Source: Acidobacteriota bacterium (GTDB taxonomy: Bacteria; Acidobacteriota; Vicinamibacteria; Vicinamibacterales; UBA2999). From it: DNA of 64,000 nt. The stretch is taken from the NCBI GenBank assembly GCA_947482665.1, contig CANKJK010000004.1:186001-250000 (forward strand). Reading direction: 5' to 3'. This document shows, in pieces, positions 43,454 through 52,979 of this stretch. The notes beneath the pieces are model-generated. The model searched no databases. It was not told the DNA's origin and saw only the letters and a program-made list of their open reading frames with translations. The number at the start of each line of letters is the position of its first letter. Position 1 is the stretch's first letter. The translations under genes were made by a program, and so were the position numbers.

Positions 43454-45058
43454 TTAGTTCCGCGGAGCGGGTTTACCGATGGCCGCGCAGCTCGACGGCC
43501 AGCCCTGAAGGCACGCGAGCTCGTTGAGCTCTCGCAGCGTCTCGTGCTTCAGCGGGCCTCGGCCTTCCTGCAGGACCAGGCGGAGGTCGAACTCGTCCGG
43601 GTCGTCGTGCCGGAAGTCCTTCCCGCCAGCCGCCAGCACCTTGGCGTTCTCACAGCCGGCGGTCGACTCCGACCGGCAGGCCAGGGCGAAGAGATCCTTC
43701 GCCGGGGCTGCGACTACCTTCCCGGCGGCCTGGAGGATGCCGAGCTCCGAGCACGCCAGCCCGGAGCCTGCCCGGCACGCGCGGGAGTAGAAGATAGCCG
43801 CGTTGTGGCAGGCGCCGGCCCGGCCGTCATCACACGCCTTCTTCCAGAACGGAATGGAGGCGCCAGGGTGATGGTCGCCCAGCACCCGCGATGAGCTCAG
43901 AGCCGTGAACGCCACGATCCACGCGGAAACATACACAGCGCTCCGGACCCTGGGTGTGAGCTGGAACCGGCTCGGATCCGCCCAGGACACCCACCGTGCT
44001 GCCGCCACGAGGTCCAGCCGGCGCACCATGAGGTTCATCAGAGGCACCTGCAGCAGCTTGTCGTAGAACGTGGGGACGCCAAGCCACCCCAGCAGCCAAT
44101 AGAGCCCGAACACGCTCGCGCCGTACATCACGCCGAAGGAAATCCGCCCCAGGTCGGTCCTCGGTGACGTCGACGGGTCAGTGAAGAGCAGGTGCATGCC
44201 CAGGAACACGGCAATGGGGATATCCGAGTCGAAGAAGTAGTAGGTGCCCGTCCGGTGCAGGAAGACGGCACTCAGCAGCGATGTCGTCAGCACGGCCGGG
44301 AGCGTCATGGCTGTCACGCCGAAGAGAAACTGCCCTGGCAGCGAGACGAGGAAGATGAAGAGGTACATCTGCGGCGGCAGGCCCAGCAGCGAGGCGATGT
44401 CCTCGCCCCACGTGATGCGGGTGGTGCCCGTCACGATGAGGCCGAGCGAGAAGATCGCGAGCGTCAGCGACGACGGGTTGAAGATGTGCACCCGGCGCCC
44501 CTCACGCTCCCAGCGGATGAATTCCTTGCCCAGGAAGGCGATGGCGACCATCGCGAACTGCAGGTAGAACCAGTCGTCCCGGAACCGCAGGAAGAGGTTC
44601 GTGCTGTAAATGATGGGGAAGATCCCGAAACCGAGCGTATAGGTGCGGCCCCTCGACCAGGTCAGCAGGATGTCGAAGGCGTAGGCAAAGAGAATCTGAG
44701 CGACGATGAGCAGCGCAGCCTGTCGAAGGGGATCCCAATACATGCCCCAGTACACGAAGATGGACGTGTGGGCCACCGCCTGCAGGTAGTGCTGGGGGCG
44801 CAGTGACACGACCGTCCGGAAGCCTTCTGCGCCGCGGGCGCGCCACACCACCAGGGCCCAGGCCAGGAGGGCGAGCGCGGCCCCGATGACCGACGCGGTC
44901 AGCGTGTCGTGGTCCTGAATCCTGGGGAAAAGGGCCAGGGCACCCAGCGCTGCCGCAAACCCCAGCGGGAGCTTGAGCGCCCCCAACCCGGCGGCGGCCG
45001 CGTCCGGCGGTGGTTGCACGGCAGTCTGGCGTGAATGTGGTTCGCGGCGTTTGGACAC
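43454..45058 (-). CDS. NqrB/RnfD-like membrane protein with Cys-rich Sel1-like tail (paralogue)
   Basis: A 534-residue protein starting at GTG 45058. About ten membrane helices occupy residues 25-400 and share many blocks with the 26403-28223 product (VAQILFAYAFDILLTWSRGRTYTLGFGIFPIIYSTNLFLRF; GKEFIRWEREGRRVHIFNPSSLTLAI; GTYYFFDSDIPIAVFLGMHLLF). Here the NqrB/RnfD-like motif TDPSTSPRTDLGR is intact. The cytoplasmic or periplasmic tail has paired cysteines (ACDDGRAGACHNAA, ACRAGSGLACSELG, ACRSESTAGCENAK, ACLQGWPSSCAA), Sel1-like but shorter than in the paralogue. No partner Rnf/Nqr subunits are encoded nearby, so it probably works outside a classical Rnf or Nqr complex (inference). Confidence 0.72.
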   Translation of the reverse strand: MSKRREPHSRQTAVQPPPDAAAAGLGALKLPLGFAAALGALALFPRIQDHDTLTASVIGAALALLAWALVVWRARGAEGFRTVVSLRPQHYLQAVAHTSIFVYWGMYWDPLRQAALLIVAQILFAYAFDILLTWSRGRTYTLGFGIFPIIYSTNLFLRFRDDWFYLQFAMVAIAFLGKEFIRWEREGRRVHIFNPSSLTLAIFSLGLIVTGTTRITWGEDIASLLGLPPQMYLFIFLVSLPGQFLFGVTAMTLPAVLTTSLLSAVFLHRTGTYYFFDSDIPIAVFLGMHLLFTDPSTSPRTDLGRISFGVMYGASVFGLYWLLGWLGVPTFYDKLLQVPLMNLMVRRLDLVAAARWVSWADPSRFQLTPRVRSAVYVSAWIVAFTALSSSRVLGDHHPGASIPFWKKACDDGRAGACHNAAIFYSRACRAGSGLACSELGILQAAGKVVAAPAKDLFALACRSESTAGCENAKVLAAGGKDFRHDDPDEFDLRLVLQEGRGPLKHETLRELNELACLQGWPSSCAAIGKPAPRN

Positions 45059-45121
45059 GGAGTCGGAATCCCTGGAATGCCCGCGTTCAGATCGGGAAGC
45101 GGCGAGGCGATTTTAGCGCAC

Positions 45122-45160
45122 AAAAAAAGCCACGACAGCCGGAGACCGGCCATCGTGGCT
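45122..45160 (-). terminator. rho-independent terminator of the RRM protein gene
   Basis: Read on the minus strand, AGCCACGA and TCGTGGCT pair, with inner GCCGG/CCGGC arms, followed directly by seven T residues. It lies about 55 bases downstream of the RRM gene stop on that strand. Confidence 0.85.
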
Positions 45161-45213
45161 TCAGAGAAACAGGCGCCCGCAGACGCCCTGGGGCGCCTCA
45201 GGCGGAGCGGGTG

Positions 45214-45507
45214 CTACCAGCGCGACTCGCGCTGACCGCGACCGCCGCCACCGCCTTCGCGGCGCTCCATCGGCTTGGCCTCGTTGACCGTCAGACGACG
45301 GCCTTCGAATTCGTGCTGGTCGAGGGACTGGATCGCGGCGCGACCGGCCTCCTCGGTGGTGAGCTCCACGAAGCCGAAGCCGCGCGACTGACCGGTCATC
45401 TGGTCCCGGATGAGCTTCACCGACTCGACCGCGCCGTGGGTCGAGAAGAGGGATTCGATCTGCTGTTCACCGGTACTGAAAGAGAGATTGCCAACGTAGA
45501 GTCGCAT
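45214..45507 (-). CDS. RRM-domain RNA-binding protein with Gly/Arg tail
   Basis: A 97-residue protein with one RRM. RNP2 is LYVGNL (residues 3-8) and RNP1 is RGFGFVEL, with beta-sheet aromatic residues in place, followed by a short GGGGGRGQRESRW tail. Such small cyanobacterial- and acidobacterial-type RNA-binding proteins are often cold or stress regulated. ATG 45507 (MRLYVGNLSFS) has AAAGGA eight bases upstream; the track start at 45738 runs into the DsbA gene on the other strand and is rejected. It is monocistronic with its own terminator. Confidence 0.93.
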   Translation of the reverse strand: MRLYVGNLSFSTGEQQIESLFSTHGAVESVKLIRDQMTGQSRGFGFVELTTEEAGRAAIQSLDQHEFEGRRLTVNEAKPMERREGGGGGRGQRESRW

Positions 45508-45712
45508 ATGCACGGTCCTTTGAAAGGTTGGGTCGCGGAACTGGATGGACGCGTGCAGAAGAGACAGGCTGACGCAGGCAGAGCAGGGCGGAGTCCAACG
45601 GAACACCTCAGTGTAACCCCTATTCCAAGGCCGTGTGTGTGCAATAGCGGACACGGCCCAGGTTCCTGCGATACTAGGGACCGTTTTCAGGCCCAGCGCC
45701 TCCAAAACCCTC

Positions 45713-46468
45713 ATGAAAATCCAGATTTGGTCCGACATCGTCTGCCCGTGGTGCTACATCGGGAAGCGGCGCTTCGAGCACGCGCTTGAGACGTTTCCCC
45801 ATCGAGACCAGATCCAGGTCGAGCACCAGTCCTTTCAGCTGAACCCGGCCGCCGAGCGCGGCGTCACCGGGTCGCGGACCGATATGCTGCGGCAGAAGTA
45901 CCGCCTCTCGGACGACCAGATCGCCACGATGGACGAGCGCATGGAGCGCCTCGCCTCGGAGGAGGGCCTGGCCTACAACCTCGCCGCCACCGCGACCGGC
46001 AATACCCTCGACGCGCACCGGCTTGTGCAGGCCGCCAAGGCCCACGGGATCGGTGATGCCATGGTGGAGCGGCTCTATCGCGCCTACTTCACCGAGGGCC
46101 GCTCCATCTTCGACGCCGAGTCGCTCGCCGCGCTCGCGGCCGAGGCCGGCCTGGACGCGGCCGAGGCCCGCCACGTGCTGGCCAGTGACGACTACGCCAC
46201 TGCGGTGGCGGACGATGCCAGGGAGGCTGCGGCCCTGGGTGCCACTGGCGTGCCCTTCTTCGTCATCGACGGCCGCTACGGCGTCTCGGGTGCCGAGGCG
46301 TCTGACGTCTTCACCCAGGCCCTGACACAGGCCTGGGCCACGCGCGTGCCGGACGGCGCCGTCGGTGGGGCGAGCGATACGTCGAGCTCTGGAACGAGTG
46401 CTGGGCCGAGCACTGGCCCAAGCGCTGTGCCGAACGCTGTACCGAGCGGAGAGAACCCCACTGACTAG
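45713..46468 (+). CDS. DsbA-family oxidoreductase, FrnE-like
   Basis: A 251-residue thioredoxin-fold protein without signal peptide (MKIQIWSDIVCPWCYIGKRRFEHAL), so cytoplasmic. The active site is CPWC. The helical insertion and the cis-Pro segment GATGVPFFVIDGRYGVSGAEASDVF match the FrnE/2-hydroxychromene-isomerase-like group. A low-complexity Ser/Pro/Gly tail of about 35 residues follows (SSSGTSAGPSTGPSAVPNAVPSG), unusual for the family. ATG 45713 is chosen from the alignment of the N-terminal strand; the upstream frame to 45635 lacks support. Likely a cytosolic disulfide isomerase or glutathione-linked enzyme. Confidence 0.9.
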   Translation: MKIQIWSDIVCPWCYIGKRRFEHALETFPHRDQIQVEHQSFQLNPAAERGVTGSRTDMLRQKYRLSDDQIATMDERMERLASEEGLAYNLAATATGNTLDAHRLVQAAKAHGIGDAMVERLYRAYFTEGRSIFDAESLAALAAEAGLDAAEARHVLASDDYATAVADDAREAAALGATGVPFFVIDGRYGVSGAEASDVFTQALTQAWATRVPDGAVGGASDTSSSGTSAGPSTGPSAVPNAVPSGENPTD

Positions 46469-46541
46469 CGACGTGTCAGCGCGACGAGTTGCGACTCCGG
46501 CGCAACCCCTCGCCCCGTGTTTCCCGCGATATGCTCCGCCG

Positions 46542-48812
46542 ATGTTTATGCGGGCGTCCGGCGCTCTACCGCTCCTGATCGCGTGCGCTCTGAGCAGCGT
46601 CCCCGCTTTGGCGCAGGGGGTGGGCGCAGGTCGTGGGGCCTCGCAGGCGCCCGCGCTGGCTCCGGGCGCTCCGCCCGCGCCGATTGCCCCTGAGGTGATT
46701 TCCAGAGACGCCGCCGGCCACGCCACCATCCGGGCCCAACGGGTCACCACCCCCATCAAGATCGACGGCAAGCTCGACGAAGAGGCCTACAGCCTCCCCT
46801 CCTTCTCGGGCTTCATTCAGGCCGAGCCAAAGTCCGGGGAGCCGGCCACCGAGCGCACGGAGGTCTGGCTCCTGTTCGACGACGACAACGTCTATCTCGT
46901 CGCCCGCTGCTGGGAAACGCACCCCGAGCGCATTACCGCAAACGAGATGCGGCGCGACAGCGCGGCGATTCAGTACAACGACCTCATCAGCTTCTCGCTT
47001 GACACGTTCTACGACCACCGCAATGCCACCAACTTCGGCGTCAGCGTGCTGGGGGGGCGCACCGACGGCCAGGTGACCGACGAGCGCGTGTTCAACATCG
47101 ACTACAACCCCATCTGGAATGTGCGCACGGGTCGATTCCCTCAGGGGTGGGTGATGGAAGCCGCCATCCCCTTCAAGTCGCTCCGCTACAGGCAGGGCCA
47201 CGATCAGGTGTGGGGCCTCATCATGCGGCGCTCCAACCGGTGGAAGAATGAAATCTCCTATCTGATCCCGATCCCGGCCGCGCAGTCGTCGCGAGGCACG
47301 CTGCTCGTGTCGGCGGCGGCGTCGGTCGTGGGCCTCGAGGCGCCACGCGGCTCGCGCCGGCTGGAGGTGAAACCCTACGTGACGGCCAGCACCTCGAAGG
47401 ACCGGGCTGTGTCGTCCGGGTCAAAGACGGATGCGGCGGTGGGCGGAGAGGTGAAGTACGGCCTCACGCAGAACCTCTCGGCGGACTTCACCTACAACAC
47501 CGACTTCGCGCAGGTCGAGGCGGACGAGCAGCAGGTCAACCTCACACGGTTCAGTCTCTTCTTCCCGGAGAAGCGCGAGTTCTTCCTCGAAAACAGCGGC
47601 ATCTTCTCCTTCGGCGGCAGCACGGGTGGCAACGTGCCCGTCATGTTCTACAGCCGCCGGATTGGGCTCAACGGCTCCAGCGTGGTGCCGCTCAATGCCG
47701 GCGGGCGCCTGACGGGCCGGGTCGGCAAGATGACCGTGGGCGCCGTGTCGCTCCGCACGTCTGAGCTGGGTGCGACGCCTGCCACGACCTTCTCCGCCCT
47801 CCGCCTCAAGCGCAACCTGCTGCGCCGGAGCAACCTGGGTCTCATCTACACGGGCCGATCCACGACCCAGGCCGGCGGCACGGGAAACGACGCCTATGGG
47901 GCCGACGCCAGCTTCTCCTTCTTCTCCAACGTCAACCTCTATACCTACTGGGCGCGCTCGCGCACGCCCACCGCGGCGCAATCGGGCGACGACCAGAGCT
48001 CCCGCGCGGAACTCGATTACACCGGTGACCGCTACGGTGTGCAGGCCCGCTATCTGGCCGTGGGAAGCCACTTCACCCCTGACATCGGCTTCGTCCGCCG
48101 GGCAGACATGCGGGAGGTGCTGGCCCAGGTCCGCTTCAGCCCGCGCACCAGGAAGAGCCGCGTGGTCCGGAAGTATTCCTACCGCTCGTCGTTTCAGCGC
48201 GTGGCCAACGGCGCGGGTCGTCTTGAGTCGCGCGACCTGCTGGGGGAGTTTGCCGCCGAGCTCCACAATGCGGACCGGATCGCGATCACCGCGGACGCGA
48301 TACACGAATTCCTGCCCCGTCCATTTGCCATCGCGCCCGGCGTGACGATTCCCGTGGGCGCCTACGACTACAGGAACGTGCGGGCGTCGTGGTTGTTTGG
48401 GCAGACCTCGCGCATGGCGGGTGAGGCCTCCATCGATCAGGGCTCCTTCTACGATGGCTACCGCACGGTCCTCGCCCTGAGCGCGGGGAGAATGGACGTC
48501 TCGCCGAGGCTCTCACTGCAACCGACGGCCTCGATGAATCGCGTCCACCTCGGTGCCGGCGATTTCACGACGAATCTCGTGGGCAGCCGGGTCACCTTCA
48601 CGATGACGCCGCTCAGCTTTGCCAGCGCGCTGGTTCAGTACAATTCCTCGACGCACTCGGTGGCGTCGAATCTGCGCCTGCGCTGGGAGTACCAGCCGGG
48701 CAGCGAGTTCTTCGTGGTCTATAACGAGCAGCGTGACACCGGCGCGGCTCGTCTACCTGGGCTGGCCAACCGCTCGTTCATCGTCAAGCTCAACAGACTC
48801 GTCCGGTTCTAA
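46542..48812 (+). CDS. DUF5916 outer-membrane protein with CBM9-like domain, copy 1
   Basis: A 756-residue exported protein: signal peptide (SGALPLLIACALSSVPALAQ), a CBM9-like beta-sandwich (about 60-240; PIKIDGKLDEEAYSLPSFSGFIQ, TEVWLLFDDDNVYLVARCWE, GWVMEAAIPFKSLRY) and a DUF5916 beta-barrel-like region (VEADEQQVNLTRFSLFFPEKREFFLENSGIFSFGG; ending SEFFVVYNEQRDT ... IVKLNRLVRF with C-terminal Phe). The final Phe and strand pattern suit BAM insertion. ATG 46542 or 46548 both work. The role of DUF5916 is unknown; the CBM9-like domain suggests glycan or organic-ligand binding. Copy 2 follows after 24 bases. Confidence 0.85.
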   Translation: MFMRASGALPLLIACALSSVPALAQGVGAGRGASQAPALAPGAPPAPIAPEVISRDAAGHATIRAQRVTTPIKIDGKLDEEAYSLPSFSGFIQAEPKSGEPATERTEVWLLFDDDNVYLVARCWETHPERITANEMRRDSAAIQYNDLISFSLDTFYDHRNATNFGVSVLGGRTDGQVTDERVFNIDYNPIWNVRTGRFPQGWVMEAAIPFKSLRYRQGHDQVWGLIMRRSNRWKNEISYLIPIPAAQSSRGTLLVSAAASVVGLEAPRGSRRLEVKPYVTASTSKDRAVSSGSKTDAAVGGEVKYGLTQNLSADFTYNTDFAQVEADEQQVNLTRFSLFFPEKREFFLENSGIFSFGGSTGGNVPVMFYSRRIGLNGSSVVPLNAGGRLTGRVGKMTVGAVSLRTSELGATPATTFSALRLKRNLLRRSNLGLIYTGRSTTQAGGTGNDAYGADASFSFFSNVNLYTYWARSRTPTAAQSGDDQSSRAELDYTGDRYGVQARYLAVGSHFTPDIGFVRRADMREVLAQVRFSPRTRKSRVVRKYSYRSSFQRVANGAGRLESRDLLGEFAAELHNADRIAITADAIHEFLPRPFAIAPGVTIPVGAYDYRNVRASWLFGQTSRMAGEASIDQGSFYDGYRTVLALSAGRMDVSPRLSLQPTASMNRVHLGAGDFTTNLVGSRVTFTMTPLSFASALVQYNSSTHSVASNLRLRWEYQPGSEFFVVYNEQRDTGAARLPGLANRSFIVKLNRLVRF

Positions 48813-48836
48813 GCGCCGCTGGCGTCCAGGAGTCCC

Positions 48837-51101
48837 ATGTTCCGTTGTGTCATCCCCGGCCTGGTCGTTGGACTGTTGCTCACCGGCCCGGTGTGTGTGT
48901 CCGCCCAGGTTGCCGTCGACCCGCCCGCGCCGGTGGCGCCAGCCACCGTCACCCGAACGCCGGATGGCCGCGCCACGATCCGCGCCGTCCGCGTGACGAC
49001 GCCGATGCGCATTGACGGCAAGCTGGACGAAGCCATCTACAGTCAGGTCCCGCCCATCTCCGACTTCATCCAGAGCGACCCGAAGCCGGGCGAAGTGGCG
49101 GCCGAGAAGACCGACGTGTGGGTGCTCTTTGACGACTCGCGCGTCTACGTCGTCGCCCGCTGCTGGGAAACGCACCCTGAGCGGATGATCGCCAACGAGA
49201 TGCGGCGCGACAGCAACATCCTCTTTCCCGGCAATGACAACTTCGTCGTCGACCTGGACACCTTTCACGACCGCCGCAACGGCGTGATGTTCGGCGTCAA
49301 CCCCATCGGCGGGCGCAATGATGGCCAGGCCCTGAACGGCCAGCAGTACAACGGCGACTACAACCCGATCTGGACCTTCAAGACCGGCCGCTTCGAGGGC
49401 GGCTGGACGGTGGAGATGTCCATTCCGTTCAAGTCGCTGCGCTACACGCCTGGCCGCGAGCAGGTGTGGGGCATGGTCGCCGTCCGGCAGAGCAAGTGGA
49501 GGAACGAAGTGTCGTTCCTGACGAAGATGCCGGCCTCGCGCGGCCATCGCGCCATCCTGGAAACGTCGCTGGGCGCGAACCTGGTGGGCATCGAAGCACC
49601 GCTCACCGCACGGAACATCGAGGTGAAGCCCTTCGCCATTGCCGACGTGACGACGGACCGCCTGGCCAAGCCCCCTGTCTCGAATGATGTCGGGGCCGAC
49701 GCTGGTCTCGATGTGAAGTACGGGATCACGCGCAATCTGACGGCGGACCTGACGGTCCGCACGGACTTTGCCCAGGTCGAGGCCGACGAGCAGCAGATCA
49801 ACCTCACCCGCTTCAACCTCTTCTTCCCGGAGAAGCGCGACTTCTTCCTGGAGAACCAGGGCACCTTCTCCTTCGGCGGCGTGGTGACGTCCGGCTCCGC
49901 GGCGGGCGCCAGTGACGCACCCATCCTCTTCTACAGCCGGCGCATCGGGCTCGATGGCGGCGCCGAGGTGCCGATCCAGGCGGGTGGGCGTCTGACCGGT
50001 CGCGTGGGCCGCTTCAGCCTCGGCGTCATCAACATCGAATCCGGCGACGCGCCCGAGCGGAACCTGCAGGCTACCAACTTCACGGTGCTTCGCCTCAAGC
50101 GCGACATCTTCCGCAAGAGCAGCGTGGGCGTCATGATGACGTCGCGGTCGGCCCTGCGGGCCGGCGGTGGCCGCAACGAAGCCTTCGGCGCGGATGCGTC
50201 ACTGGGCTTCTTCGCCAACATGTTCGTCTACGGCTATGTGGCGAAGGCCCGTTCGGAGTCAGCGAAGGCGGGCGACGACATGAGCCACCGCGTGCAGCTC
50301 GACTACCCGGGTGACCGGTATGCGCTGCAGCTCGAACGCCTCGGCGTGGGGAGCCGCTTCGACCCCGGGGTGGGCTTCGCGCGGCGCACCGGCGTCGAGA
50401 AGCACTACGCGCAGGCCAAGTTCACGCCCCGGACCAAGCGCGTGAAGTCGATCCGGAAGTTCAACTACATCGGCTCGTTCTCGCACATCGACAACACCGT
50501 GGCCCACCGGCTGGACACGCGGGTTGTTGACGGCGAGTTCGGTATCGAGCTGCAGAACAGCGACCGGTTCTTCACAGGGTACGCCTCGACCTACGAATAT
50601 CTGCCGCAGCCCTTCCGGATCGCGACCGGCGTCACGCTCCCGGTGGGCGGCTACGACTACGGCATCGGCCGCATCGGCTACAACTTTGGCCGGCAGCGGA
50701 AAGTCTCGGGAAACGTGCAGCTCGAGAGCGGGACGTTCTACAGCGGCCATCGCACCACGCTGGCCGTCAGCTCCGGCCGCTACAGCCCGCTCCCGCGCCT
50801 CTCGGCCGAGCCGAACGTCTCCATCAATCGCGTGCGGCTGCCGGTGGGGGACTTCACGACGACCTTGCTCGGATCGCGGGTGACCTACACACTGACGCCC
50901 ATGGCGTTTGTGAGCGCGCTCGTGCAGTACAACTCAGGCTCACGCACGGTCAGCACCAACGCGCGGTTGCGGTGGGAGTATCGGCCGGGCAGTGAGTTCT
51001 TCGTGGTCTACAACGAGCAGCGCGACACGCTCGGTCTCGGCGCGCCGGATCTGCAGAACCGCGCGCTCATCGTGAAGATGAATCACTCGCTGCGGTTCTG
51101 A
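48837..51101 (+). CDS. DUF5916 outer-membrane protein with CBM9-like domain, copy 2
   Basis: A 754-residue paralogue of copy 1 with ribosome site AGGAG six bases before ATG 48837. The signal (VIPGLVVGLLLTGPVCVSAQ) is followed by MRIDGKLDEAIYSQVPPISDFIQ, TDVWVLFDDSRVYVVARCWETHPERMIANEMRRD and GWTVEMSIPFKSLRY. The barrel region has VEADEQQINLTRFNLFFPEKRDFFLENQGTFSFGG and the end SEFFVVYNEQRDTLG ... VKMNHSLRF. It lies directly after copy 1 and is probably co-transcribed. The two differ most in the barrel loops, as expected for ligand-facing surfaces. Confidence 0.85.
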   Translation: MFRCVIPGLVVGLLLTGPVCVSAQVAVDPPAPVAPATVTRTPDGRATIRAVRVTTPMRIDGKLDEAIYSQVPPISDFIQSDPKPGEVAAEKTDVWVLFDDSRVYVVARCWETHPERMIANEMRRDSNILFPGNDNFVVDLDTFHDRRNGVMFGVNPIGGRNDGQALNGQQYNGDYNPIWTFKTGRFEGGWTVEMSIPFKSLRYTPGREQVWGMVAVRQSKWRNEVSFLTKMPASRGHRAILETSLGANLVGIEAPLTARNIEVKPFAIADVTTDRLAKPPVSNDVGADAGLDVKYGITRNLTADLTVRTDFAQVEADEQQINLTRFNLFFPEKRDFFLENQGTFSFGGVVTSGSAAGASDAPILFYSRRIGLDGGAEVPIQAGGRLTGRVGRFSLGVINIESGDAPERNLQATNFTVLRLKRDIFRKSSVGVMMTSRSALRAGGGRNEAFGADASLGFFANMFVYGYVAKARSESAKAGDDMSHRVQLDYPGDRYALQLERLGVGSRFDPGVGFARRTGVEKHYAQAKFTPRTKRVKSIRKFNYIGSFSHIDNTVAHRLDTRVVDGEFGIELQNSDRFFTGYASTYEYLPQPFRIATGVTLPVGGYDYGIGRIGYNFGRQRKVSGNVQLESGTFYSGHRTTLAVSSGRYSPLPRLSAEPNVSINRVRLPVGDFTTTLLGSRVTYTLTPMAFVSALVQYNSGSRTVSTNARLRWEYRPGSEFFVVYNEQRDTLGLGAPDLQNRALIVKMNHSLRF

Positions 51102-51148
51102 CGGCGAGGGCCACGGGCTGACCCTCGCCGCTCTGAAGTCTCAGCTCG

Positions 51149-52834
51149 TCAGTCGAGTGGCTCGATCTTCATCACCCTGGCCGTCCGCTTGTTGGTGCCC
51201 CAGATGATCGGCTTCGTCGTGGTCGTGTCGATGGAGAGCTTCTTCACGTCCAGCTCCGCCGGCCACTGGAATTCCACGATCTCGCCGGTCTTGGGATCCA
51301 GCTGAATCAGCCGCTCCGTCATGTTGCTCGGGTAGTAGACGCGGCCCTTGCTGTCCGGCGTGGAGGCCGTATAGGGCTCCGACCAGGGGCGCACGTCCCA
51401 GCGCTGCACCTTGCCGGTCTTGAGGTCCACGACGCTGACCTTATCGCCGAGGTATTCACCGAACCAGAAGCGGTCCTGCGAGTCCACGCGTCCACGGCGC
51501 GCCTTGAGTCCCGGCACCGAGATCCAGGTGACCTTATTCGTCTTGGTGTCGATGCCGATGATGCCGCCAGGCCCGCGGTAGGTCGCGAACCAGGGGTTGC
51601 CCTTCGAGTCGACGACGTTATGGTAGCCGCCGGAGCCCTTCGGCACGGTCGGGTCGGTCTGATAGCTGAACTTGCCCGTCACCTGCATCGTCTTCGGGTC
51701 CACGCGCGTGTTGCCGGCCCACACGGAGCCGTCGCCGCCGAGCGCTACGAACTGGCTCGCCACGCCCGGGACGGACGTGAACTGCCCAGTCTTCGGGTCG
51801 TACTTCGTGAGCGGGGCCGAGCCCCCCGGGATGCGCATCGGGAACCAGACGTTGTCGTCCTTGTCGACGACGATGTCCTGCCCGCCCTCGAGGTCGCCCT
51901 TGGGCACGGCCGGCATCGGGATCTCGGTGATGGCGCCCGTCTTCGGCTCGAACTTGCCGAGAGTCTGCCGGCTCTGGTCGGTGTACCAGAGGATGCCCTT
52001 TGAATCCATGTCGGAGTCGTGCGAGACGGTTGACGCCGTCGGCATGTCGTACTCGGTGATGATGACCTGCGTGCCCTTGCCCTTGGGGCGGGGCAGGGCC
52101 TTCAGCTCAAAGGGCCACGTCGTGCGGCCGCCGCTTAGATTGTTCTGGGAGAGATACTCGGCGACCTCCGTCCGCGGAAGGCCAGGGAAGAAGCCCCACT
52201 CGGGCACGTTGACGAAGCCCTCGCGACCGTGCTCCTGGATGCGCGCCGCGCGGCCCCGCTTGTTGTCGTTGCTCACGGCCGTGCCGTCCGAGTAGTAGTT
52301 CATCATCCGCAGCATCGCCTTCAGGAATTCATCCGGCGTGTGCTTGGACTTCAGGATGCGCTGGTAGGTGTGGCAGTAGCCGCAGCTCATCAGCTGGTGG
52401 TTGAACCGCTCCTTCTGCTCGGGCGTGCCGTTCATGCTCGCGGCCCACTCGGCCGAAGTGAGCTGGCTGGCGAGATCCTGTGTCTTCGCGAGGGTGAGGT
52501 CCGCCTTCGCGGCCTTGCCCGCCACCACCGTGGCCGCACCGCCCGAGGCGAGGTCGAAGCCGGTCGCGCGAATCTTCAGTGCATAGGTGCCCGGCTCCAG
52601 GTGTGTGCGCGGGAACGTGTACTCGCCCTTGGCGTTGCTGACGACGGACACCGTGAAGGTGGCGCCCTCGCGGCGGGCGCTCACGACCACGCCCTCCATC
52701 TTGCCTTCCTCTGAGGACGTGACGACGCCTGTCAGGGCCGCTCCGCCCTGCGCCGACACACCCTGGCCCATCAGGGCCGCCAGGCCCAGTACGCCGATGA
52801 TCCCGGCGAGTGCGACAAATCGATTCGCGCGCAT
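51149..52834 (-). CDS. exported haem protein with carboxypeptidase-regulatory domain and Vgb-like propeller
   Basis: A 561-residue exported protein with AGGAGG six bases before ATG 52834. After a signal (ALAGIIGVLGLAALMGQGVSAQ) come a carboxypeptidase-regulatory-like Ig fold (GVVTSSEEGKMEGVVVSARREGATFTVSVVSNAKGEYTFPRTHLEPGTYALKIRATGF), a helical cytochrome-like segment with haem site CGYCHTYQ (about residue 140), and a Vgb/streptogramin-lyase-like beta-propeller (about 250-555; HDSDMDSKGILWYTDQSRQTLGKFEPKTGAITEIPMP). This fusion is known in Acidobacteriota-type genomes but is uncharacterised. It could be a periplasmic dehydrogenase or sensor. It lies between DUF5916 copies 2 and 3. Confidence 0.8.
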   Translation of the reverse strand: MRANRFVALAGIIGVLGLAALMGQGVSAQGGAALTGVVTSSEEGKMEGVVVSARREGATFTVSVVSNAKGEYTFPRTHLEPGTYALKIRATGFDLASGGAATVVAGKAAKADLTLAKTQDLASQLTSAEWAASMNGTPEQKERFNHQLMSCGYCHTYQRILKSKHTPDEFLKAMLRMMNYYSDGTAVSNDNKRGRAARIQEHGREGFVNVPEWGFFPGLPRTEVAEYLSQNNLSGGRTTWPFELKALPRPKGKGTQVIITEYDMPTASTVSHDSDMDSKGILWYTDQSRQTLGKFEPKTGAITEIPMPAVPKGDLEGGQDIVVDKDDNVWFPMRIPGGSAPLTKYDPKTGQFTSVPGVASQFVALGGDGSVWAGNTRVDPKTMQVTGKFSYQTDPTVPKGSGGYHNVVDSKGNPWFATYRGPGGIIGIDTKTNKVTWISVPGLKARRGRVDSQDRFWFGEYLGDKVSVVDLKTGKVQRWDVRPWSEPYTASTPDSKGRVYYPSNMTERLIQLDPKTGEIVEFQWPAELDVKKLSIDTTTTKPIIWGTNKRTARVMKIEPLD

Positions 52835-52979
52835 GCATCCTCCTCAAAAGCGAGACCCGGAGAGCCGGCGTCACCGCGTGCCGGGCGCGGCACTGGGGCC
52901 GGATTCTATCCCGCCGGAGCGGGCGCCGCGGTGGAGAAGATCGCCGGAAGCGACGTGATCGAGGGAGTGCGCTGGTGGC

